A stretch of 64,000 bases of DNA from positions 2,480,001-2,544,000 of the forward strand of contig CP065590.1 of assembly GCA_016025055.1 (NCBI GenBank), written 5' to 3'. The position numbers and the translations under genes were made by a program. Numbering within the stretch: the stretch's first letter is position 1; the number at the start of each line of letters is the position of its first letter. The notes beneath the pieces were generated by a model, which was not told the DNA's origin, did not search any database, and saw only the letters and a list, made by a program, of their open reading frames with translations. This document shows positions 58,419 through 64,000 of the stretch, piece after piece. The stretch is from Chryseobacterium indologenes (GTDB lineage: Bacteria; Bacteroidota; Bacteroidia; Flavobacteriales; Weeksellaceae).

Positions 58419-58444
58419 AACCACTTACAGTAATGTAAGTGGTT
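58419..58444 (+). terminator. Terminator after the delta-60 gene
   Basis: 11-bp stem AACCACTTACA / TGTAAGTGGTT with a GTAA loop and eight T's. Confidence 0.85.
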
Positions 58445-58465
58445 TTTTTTAGCTATAAGTTGTGA

Positions 58466-60656
58466 TCAACTGTCAAGTTCCAGCTGATTTTTTACAAGGG
58501 TATAATATTCTTTTTTATTATCCACCAGTTGCTGATGGTTTCCGGCTTCCACCACTTTTCCTTGTTTCAGCACTAATATCTGATCGGCATTTTTTACTGT
58601 TGAGAGTCTGTGAGCAATAATGATCACTGTTTTTCCTTTGAAAAAATTTTGCAGATTGTGGTGTATTATTTTTTCATTTACAGAGTCTAATGCACTTGTT
58701 GCCTCATCTAAAATGAGAATTTCCGGGTTTTTGTACATAGCCCTTGCGATAAGAATACGTTGTTGTTGCCCTTTGCTTAAACCTAATCCGTTTTCACCGA
58801 TTTTTGTTTCAGCATTTTGAGGGAGTATATCTATGATTTCATTTAAATTGGCCTGAGAAATGATGTGATTAAACTTGTTTTCATCGTATTCCTGTCCCAT
58901 TACAATATTTCCTTTAACGGAGTCTGAAAAAATATACCCATCCTGAAATACGACACTTATTTTTTCTCTCCACTTATTAAAATTGAAATTTTCGATCGAA
59001 TTATTGTTGAGTGTGATCTCTCCCGTGAAGGGCTCATAAAATTTCATTAGGAGTTTTATTAAAGTCGTTTTGCCGCTACCACTTGTACCCACGATGGCTG
59101 TTGTACAATTGGATTTTAAAGTTAAATTTAAATTTTCAAAAATTTTGTATTCATTGGGATTCTGATAGCCGAAGCTCACATCCTTAAAAATAATATCACC
59201 ATGGGCTGAAACTTCATTAATAGAACCGCCTGAAATATCCTCTTCATCCTTTTTTTCATAGACATCTATCAACCTTTCCAGGCTTATCTTGGCATCTTGT
59301 AAGGAATAGATAAAGAGTACGAAATGTTCCAGAGGGGGCATTAAGCTGGCCAATAATAAATGAAATGGCCAGCATGGTTCCTAATGTTATGGAGTCTTCA
59401 ATAACCATAAAGGCAGCCAGACCGAGAATGATAGTGTTTTTGATCTGAGTCAGATAATTAATTCCAAATTCCTGAGTATTGGATAGTCTTAGATTCTTTT
59501 TGTTGACTTCAACTAATTCTTGTTGTGTGTCTCTCCATTCTTTTACTTTTTTAACCTCAAAATTGTTGATTTTTATGTCAGAAATACCATTGACAACTTC
59601 ATAGAGAATATTTCTGTTTAAAGATTCAAGTTCAAATTTTTTATAATTTAAAAATTTTCTGACTTTATGGAACCAAAGAACCCATAAAACCGAGATTATT
59701 GATCCTGTGAAAAAGACCAAAAAAATCATATTTGAATATTGGATGAGGACGATGGAGAAAATAAAAAAAGAAAGAACAGAAATAATGAACTGCATTGTAT
59801 GCTGAGAAAAGAAGTTCTCAATTTTGTCATGGTCAGCTATTCTTAAAAGAATGTCAGAAGATAGCTTGTTCTCAAAAAATGAGATGGGCATTTTCATCAG
59901 TTTAATGAGAAAATCATTAACCAGTTTTAACCCAAACCTAACCTTTACAGTAAGAAATATCCATCCCTGAATAAATTCCATAATCATGGATGAAGTATAG
60001 GTGATCAACTGTGCTGCAAGGAAATAGATGATAAAATATACGCTTTTATCCTTCACTCCTTTATCAATCAGTTGCTGATTAATATAGGGATAAAGAAAAT
60101 TAAATGATGCGATGAGCAAAATTAATGTGAATATAATCGCCAGTTTTCCATACACGGGTTTGAGGTACTGCAGGAAATACGAAAATTCAATTTTTTTTAC
60201 TTCACTATCCATATGGGGATTAAAATTGGTATGAGCTTCAAAAAGGAGCGTAATTCCTTTTTTCTCATGATCCACATTCCATAGGGACTCAGTTTCTTTT
60301 TGCTGTAATTTTAGTTTTCCATAGGCCGGATCGGCAATATGAATAAACTGTTTGTTGTTTTTCTTTTCAGATTTATAGGCAACCACATAATGGGAGTTTT
60401 TCCAATGCAGTATTGCAGGGAGTGGAACATCATTACATAATTGGTCGAAAGTTATTTGTGTAGGAAGAGTTTCAAAGCCAATGGTGTCTGCAGCATTAAT
60501 CAGGGAAGACAACGTTACTCCGTTTTTATTGGTATAGGCAATCTCCCTCAGATATCGGATATCTATCTTTCGATTGTAGAACTGTGCTATCATTTTAAGG
60601 CAGGTAGCTCCGCAATCAGCACTCTCGAGCTGTTTAAAAAAAATGAACTTTCCCAT
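58466..60656 (-). CDS. C39 peptidase-containing ABC transporter for double-glycine peptides (apparent frameshift)
   Basis: About 729 residues when repaired. The N-terminal C39 peptidase shows QLESADCGATCLKMIA (catalytic Cys), SHYVVAY (His) and ADPAYG (Asp). A six-helix membrane domain follows, then the NBD with Walker A VGTSGSGKTT, signature LGLSKGQQQRI, Walker B ILILDEATSALD and IIAHRLS. The frame breaks at the G5 at 59334-59338; removing one base joins IIGQLNAP to LEHFVLFIYSLQDAKISLERL. It should cut leaders after Gly-Gly and export the products of the RiPP genes upstream on the same strand. Confidence 0.92.
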
Positions 60657-60664
60657 GGCCTTTT

Positions 60665-61624
60665 TTAATTTATTATTTCATATAAGCCCTCTGCTGTTTT
60701 TCTAAGGTCGTTGGACACAAGCCGGCTGTATCTTAATTCATCATCCTTCAGACCAAGTATCATATCATGTGATACATGCCAAAGCTCTTTAATTTTCGTT
60801 TCTTTTAGAATTTGAATAATACTGTTTTTGTTAATATTACCGAATATCAGTTCGTTTTTCAAACAATTTTTTATATTTCCCAAATAGTCAATACATACTT
60901 TTTTATTGTAATATGGATTGTACTGCAGGGATTCTCTGTAGTATTCAAAATCAATAATTAAATCTGTTTCCTCAAAGTTTTTGCTCCTGATATATTCCAT
61001 GTTTTTTTTCGTGAACAGGATATTTTGCGAGACATAATTTGCCTTTGTTTTATCTGATTCATAAAATACAATAGCTTCAAGTTTTTTAAACTTTTTTAGT
61101 GTATGATAAATTTGTAAGGATGCCTTATGACTGACGTAGGGAAGGTATATTTTAAGGGATCGTAAAACCAGATCATTACAGTACTTCAGAATTTCTTCTA
61201 TGGATGCCATATTTTTCTTTCCGCAAGCCAGAAACCGGATTTCCAGGAACTGACAATTTAAGTCATCAAGCTGTTCAATGGCCTTAGTAATAGTATAGTT
61301 TTCAAATCCGTATTCTATGATAGCATTGTTTATCACCTGTGGTGATTCCCAGATATCTGATATGGGGATAAATTCGTCCCGCAGATCGGAGAAAAATGCA
61401 AACTTTTCTGCAAGCAATAGAGTGATATAGCTATTGAAAATCTCCTTTTGATCTGAGAAAGCATTTTCAACTTCAAGGTAAGGTAATGTAGAAAGCATTT
61501 TGATGACTTCCACCATCGATGAGGGGATATATTTTATATTTTTCTTTTGAAAATCGCAAATAATAGCATTTTCTTTTCCCTCAATCACTTTGCAAAAAGA
61601 AAAAATATTCAAATACTTATTCAT
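60665..61624 (-). CDS. gwsS: Grasp-with-spasm SPASM-like peptide maturase, Cys-poor
   Basis: A 319-residue protein with no radical-SAM CxxxCxxC motif, as usual for GwsS. Family features include NAIICDFQKKNIKYIPSSM near the N-terminus and KVCIDYLGNIKNCL ... FGNINKNS in the SPASM-like C-terminus. In typical members the end reads W.I.KD.I..C.DC..R..C.DCR; here it is LWHVSHDMILGLKDDELRYSRLVSNDLRK, so these cysteines are replaced by Leu, Asp, Arg and others. Only two SPASM-type Cys remain. It starts just before the small ORF's stop and is 8 bp before the transporter gene, within the RiPP operon. Confidence 0.8.
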   Translation of the reverse strand: MNKYLNIFSFCKVIEGKENAIICDFQKKNIKYIPSSMVEVIKMLSTLPYLEVENAFSDQKEIFNSYITLLLAEKFAFFSDLRDEFIPISDIWESPQVINNAIIEYGFENYTITKAIEQLDDLNCQFLEIRFLACGKKNMASIEEILKYCNDLVLRSLKIYLPYVSHKASLQIYHTLKKFKKLEAIVFYESDKTKANYVSQNILFTKKNMEYIRSKNFEETDLIIDFEYYRESLQYNPYYNKKVCIDYLGNIKNCLKNELIFGNINKNSIIQILKETKIKELWHVSHDMILGLKDDELRYSRLVSNDLRKTAEGLYEIIN

Positions 61625-61835
61625 CTTTCTTTATAATAAAATTTGATATGGGTTTTGTAGAAATGTACATTTTATACCCTGTTGAAAAATGTTTTTTACT
61701 GTTGGTAAAAATGGATCGTGTGTAGAGTTCTCCTACGCTGTCGGTATCCATTTGTGTCATCAATCTATAGGTTAACGGCAGTTCCTTCAGCGTTTTTTTG
61801 CTGAATATGGTGGTTTTCTCTTTCTTTTTCATCAT
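61617..61835 (-). CDS. Small basic protein in the grasp-with-spasm operon
   Basis: About 72 residues from the ATG at 61835; a TTG 33 bases upstream is also in frame. The protein (MMKKKEKTTIFSKKTLKELPLTYRL ... GYKMYISTKPISNFIIKKDE) is basic and unassigned. It overlaps the end of gwsG by about 70 bp and the start of gwsS by 8 bp, which suggests translational coupling. It could be a maturation partner; I cannot show that it is translated. Confidence 0.45.
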   Translation of the reverse strand: MMKKKEKTTIFSKKTLKELPLTYRLMTQMDTDSVGELYTRSIFTNSKKHFSTGYKMYISTKPISNFIIKKDE

Positions 61836-62796
61836 TTTCAACGAGCCAGTGGGCAATTTTTTTTTCAATTTTATAATTACATTTGTTACCAGGGGCTGTA
61901 TACTGGCCGGCCGGGTTTATGTCCAATAAGATGTATTCATTGTCATGAGTAAGCATCACATCAAAGGAGCAGGTATTTAAATGTAAACTCTGGAAAAAAT
62001 CAATAAGTTGTACTCTGTAATCCTTTGGGAGTTCGTAAGGTATCCAGTTGATGCTGTCTGTGCCGAAGCTTAATTTTACATCTGTTTCCTTGTTCTCTTC
62101 GGTAAGGATAATTGCTGTCGCATAAAAACTGCCGTCAATATAGAAGACCCTTATTTCCATTTTAGAGTCTACTTTTTGCTGGAAAAGGGTAGGTGTAAAA
62201 TGTTCCGGTAAGGTTTCAATAAAATTCTTTTTTACGGTATTGGTATATATAGAAAATGTTTTTTCTCCTTTTGTAAAATATCCGCTGTGTCTGATGGGCT
62301 TCATGATAATCCCATGTGTATGCTTTTCATAAAATGATAACAGGTCTGCTTTGCAATTGCAAAGTATTGTTTCAGGCATTTTTACGCCTCTTTTTTTAGC
62401 GTGAAAAATGTGATCAAGCTTATTTGCATTTATTCCCAGATAATGAGGCATCCATGTCTTTTCCTTAAATCGCTGGAAAAGATATTGCATCAGCTCTCTG
62501 ATTTCCAGTTGTAATTCGTAGTCGGCTTGTTTTAGTAAAGGATCGTCAGTTTTTTTTGAAAAATCAAAAGGGATATCATGCTCAAACCTCCTGAACCAGA
62601 TGACATTTATCTTATGGCTTATTTCAATTCCATTGACCCATATTTCTCCGGTATTGATGTCAAGTCTGGTATCGGTGGTTCTGTTAACCAAATCATTAAT
62701 TGTAATTTTGGCGAAGTCTGCCTTCTGATAGATAAGCCAGTCTATTACAGGGTCGGTTCCCTGCTCATACCAGTCATAAGATAGTATAAGTATCAT
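61765..62796 (-). CDS. gwsG: Grasp-with-spasm ATP-grasp peptide maturase
   Basis: A 343-residue ATP-grasp ligase related to MvdD/MvdC graspetide enzymes. Visible are the N-terminal MILILSYDWYEQGTDPVIDWL, the R-rich IWFRRFEHDIPF, NKLDHIFHAKKRGVKMPETI, the ATP-binding IIMKPIRHSG, KMEIRVFYIDGSFYATAI and the magnesium-site DINPAGQY. Such enzymes join Asp/Glu side chains to Ser/Thr/Lys in precursor peptides using ATP. The two short GG-leader ORFs just upstream are likely substrates. Confidence 0.93.
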   Translation of the reverse strand: MILILSYDWYEQGTDPVIDWLIYQKADFAKITINDLVNRTTDTRLDINTGEIWVNGIEISHKINVIWFRRFEHDIPFDFSKKTDDPLLKQADYELQLEIRELMQYLFQRFKEKTWMPHYLGINANKLDHIFHAKKRGVKMPETILCNCKADLLSFYEKHTHGIIMKPIRHSGYFTKGEKTFSIYTNTVKKNFIETLPEHFTPTLFQQKVDSKMEIRVFYIDGSFYATAIILTEENKETDVKLSFGTDSINWIPYELPKDYRVQLIDFFQSLHLNTCSFDVMLTHDNEYILLDINPAGQYTAPGNKCNYKIEKKIAHWLVENDEKERENHHIQQKNAEGTAVNL

Positions 62797-62929
62797 TTTT
62801 TTTGATGTTAAAGGATGGATGATCTTAAAAGAATACTTTCTGACTTTCTGTAGGGCAACTTTGAGTATGTAGAGAATTCTTACGCGATGATTTGTATTGG
62901 TAAGACTGCCTTATACAGAAACGTATTTG

Positions 62930-63100
62930 TTACATATTGTCGCTCCAATGCGATTCTATATCGCGGGCCTGGCTGTCTCTTCCGGTACTTTCAATGTCTT
63001 TTGAAAGGCTTCCTCCAAAGGTAATAGTCATTGCTTTTTTATTTAATAGCTTGACTGTTTTTAGAGTTGTTAATTTGATTTTAGTTTTGTTTGGTGTCAT
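62930..63100 (-). CDS. RiPP precursor peptide 1 with FGG leader end
   Basis: A 56-residue ORF from ATG 63100 to TAA 62930. The leader has the Lys-Leu-rich pattern KIKLTTLKTVKLLNKKAM and ends in TITFGG, a double-glycine site. The 26-residue core (SLSKDIESTGRDSQARDIES then HWSDNM) has two DIES units and many Asp/Glu, Ser and Thr, the residues joined by ATP-grasp ligases. It is the gene next upstream of gwsG. Confidence 0.75.
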   Translation of the reverse strand: MTPNKTKIKLTTLKTVKLLNKKAMTITFGGSLSKDIESTGRDSQARDIESHWSDNM

Positions 63101-63163
63101 TTTTTTTTGTTTTTGAAGGTTATGGCATAATAAGTAATATTTGTGATATTCTATTGTAGAAAA

Positions 63164-63198
63164 CCGTATACCGTCAGTAAAAGCCTGACAGTATACGG
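63164..63198 (-). terminator. Hairpin between precursor genes (terminator or attenuator)
   Basis: Arms CCGTATAC / GTATACGG and an inner GTCAG / CTGAC, with one mismatch and a seven-base loop; on the minus strand followed by TTTTCT. It lies 13 bp after precursor 2 and before precursor 1 and the enzymes, so it could reduce readthrough and raise the precursor-to-enzyme ratio. Confidence 0.75.
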
Positions 63199-63210
63199 AT
63201 ATTCCTTATA

Positions 63211-63369
63211 TTAGTCTCTCTTCAAAGAGTCATTTGAAGTAGATTCTACATCTCTTTTCTTAGAGCCTTCTGCGATTTCAAGGCTGTCTTCGATCTGATA
63301 TCCTCCAGATACAAGTTTAATAGTTTTAAGATCTAATGGTTTAACTGTGTTTAAATTTGCTAATTTCAT
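63211..63369 (-). CDS. RiPP precursor peptide 2 with SGG leader end
   Basis: A 52-residue ORF from ATG 63369 to TAA 63211. The leader LANLNTVKPLDLKTIKLVSGG matches the K.LDLKTIKL..GG pattern of Bacteroidota double-glycine precursors. The core (YQIEDSLEIAEGSKKRDVES then TSNDSLKRD) is acidic with Ser, Thr and Lys and has a DVEST unit like the DIEST in precursor 1. It is the first gene of the RiPP cluster. Confidence 0.8.
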   Translation of the reverse strand: MKLANLNTVKPLDLKTIKLVSGGYQIEDSLEIAEGSKKRDVESTSNDSLKRD

Positions 63370-63497
63370 TTTAATTAATTTTAGTTGGATTAATAATTTT
63401 ATTTTTTGTCATACTATCCCTGACAAGGGTTTTTGCTAGCTAGCGATTTATTATGGTCTTTTTGTACTGTACACTTACAAAAAGAATCATTCAAAGT

Positions 63498-64000
63498 TTA
63501 TTTTCCTGTTCTGTTTTTTTCTTCCTGGTTTCCAAAATTATGTTTTGAAACTTTAAGTTTTTGATTTCCAAACTTATAAGATAGGGATAAGGTAAAAAAC
63601 TGCGTGTCATAATAGTTTCGATACATCGTTTTTATACCGTTGGAATATGACGTATAAACAGGTTTTTGTGTTTTTAAAATATCATTTGCTATAATGGAGA
63701 GCTGTAAATTTTTATCTAACATTAAAAATTTAAGTCCTGCATATAAAGATTGGTTGGTACCCACTTTATCTACTCCGTTTACTCCGGGAAGGCTTATCCA
63801 GTATCCTACATTAAATGATAATGTTTTTTTTGAATTTAAAGAAAATTCATTATCTGTAGAAAGGTAAGTATTCCATCCATTCAGAGAACCAACCGTTATC
63901 GGGGTGTCTGATGTAGATTTTGTATAATTAATATCAAATGAATTGGTTGTTGTCCAGAACTTTACAGGATTAAACGATATGTTTTCTGTAAGGCCAATAT
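63498..64000 (-). CDS. Outer-membrane beta-barrel protein, C-terminal part
   Basis: The frame is open to the right edge, so the 5' part is outside the window; about 167 residues are visible. Alternating strands (FDINYTKSTSDTP, WNTYLSTDNEFSLNSKKTLSFNVGYWIS, SLYAGLKFLMLDKNLQLSIIANDILKTQKP, TQFFTLSLSYKFGNQKLKV) fit the C-terminal barrel of the CarboxypepD_reg/TonB-receptor-like family of Bacteroidota. A Lys/Asn-rich tail follows the last strand. Its place upstream of the RiPP cluster may be chance. Confidence 0.8.
   Translation of the reverse strand, partial: IGLTENISFNPVKFWTTTNSFDINYTKSTSDTPITVGSLNGWNTYLSTDNEFSLNSKKTLSFNVGYWISLPGVNGVDKVGTNQSLYAGLKFLMLDKNLQLSIIANDILKTQKPVYTSYSNGIKTMYRNYYDTQFFTLSLSYKFGNQKLKVSKHNFGNQEEKNRTGK

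Noticed and set aside
1..64000. CRISPR array or cas genes
   Set aside because: I saw no regularly spaced direct repeats with unique spacers and no Cas-like protein.
1..64000. Insertion sequences
   Set aside because: No transposase was recognised; the only mobile element signature is the tRNA-linked island.

Overview
The window looks like the chromosome of a low-GC Flavobacteriia member, most likely Chryseobacterium or a close Weeksellaceae relative. The grounds are a Bacteroidota-type promoter consensus (TTTG about 20 bp before TAnnTTTG), type IX secretion C-terminal tails, DUF5606 and DUF349 proteins, a 14-gene nuo operon with separate nuoC and nuoD and a short nuoG, and a grasp-with-spasm RiPP cluster. 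The genus is inference; no rRNA is present.

Layout. 1-10.6 kb: housekeeping and envelope genes (DUF5606 tail, mazG, a lipoprotein, a very large metallophosphoesterase/beta-barrel fusion, an HD-PycTM membrane protein, a GAF protein). 10.9-25.4 kb: the complex I operon nuoABCDEF-(outer-membrane protein)-GHIJKLMN on the minus strand. 25.5-35.8 kb: a small membrane protein, GNAT, zinc peptidase, YigZ, a Cys-rich double-glycine peptide, ribD, DUF349, aroE, a T9SS-secreted endonuclease I, a LolE/FtsX-type permease, rbfA and methylmalonyl-CoA epimerase. 35.9-56.8 kb: an integrated genomic island inserted in a CAU-anticodon tRNA gene. 56.9-64 kb: a delta-60-repeat T9SS protein and a RiPP cluster (two short precursors, ATP-grasp, small ORF, SPASM-like protein, C39-peptidase ABC transporter), then the end of an outer-membrane barrel gene.

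The island has clear borders: a 44-bp direct repeat of the tRNA 3' end (35930-35973 and 56754-56797), an IntDOT-like tyrosine recombinase beside the right end, and GGTCAAG iterons near both ends that look like integrase arm sites. Besides integrase, HTH protein and BT4734/VirE-type primase-like protein, nearly all cargo looks like phage/plasmid conflict genes: ArdA; a KAP NTPase with a DUF4365 nuclease-like protein; a Gabija-like OLD nuclease plus UvrD helicase; and a GHKL (MORC-like) ATPase fused to a PD-(D/E)XK-like domain, followed by a large STAND NTPase with a Cap4-like nuclease N-terminus. The last pair and the KAP/DUF4365 pair are the best candidates for undescribed systems.

A technical point affects reading: at least ten single-base indels, eight or more in homopolymers, break nine otherwise intact genes, including nuoL. 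I describe these as single genes with an apparent frameshift; sequencing error is the likeliest cause.
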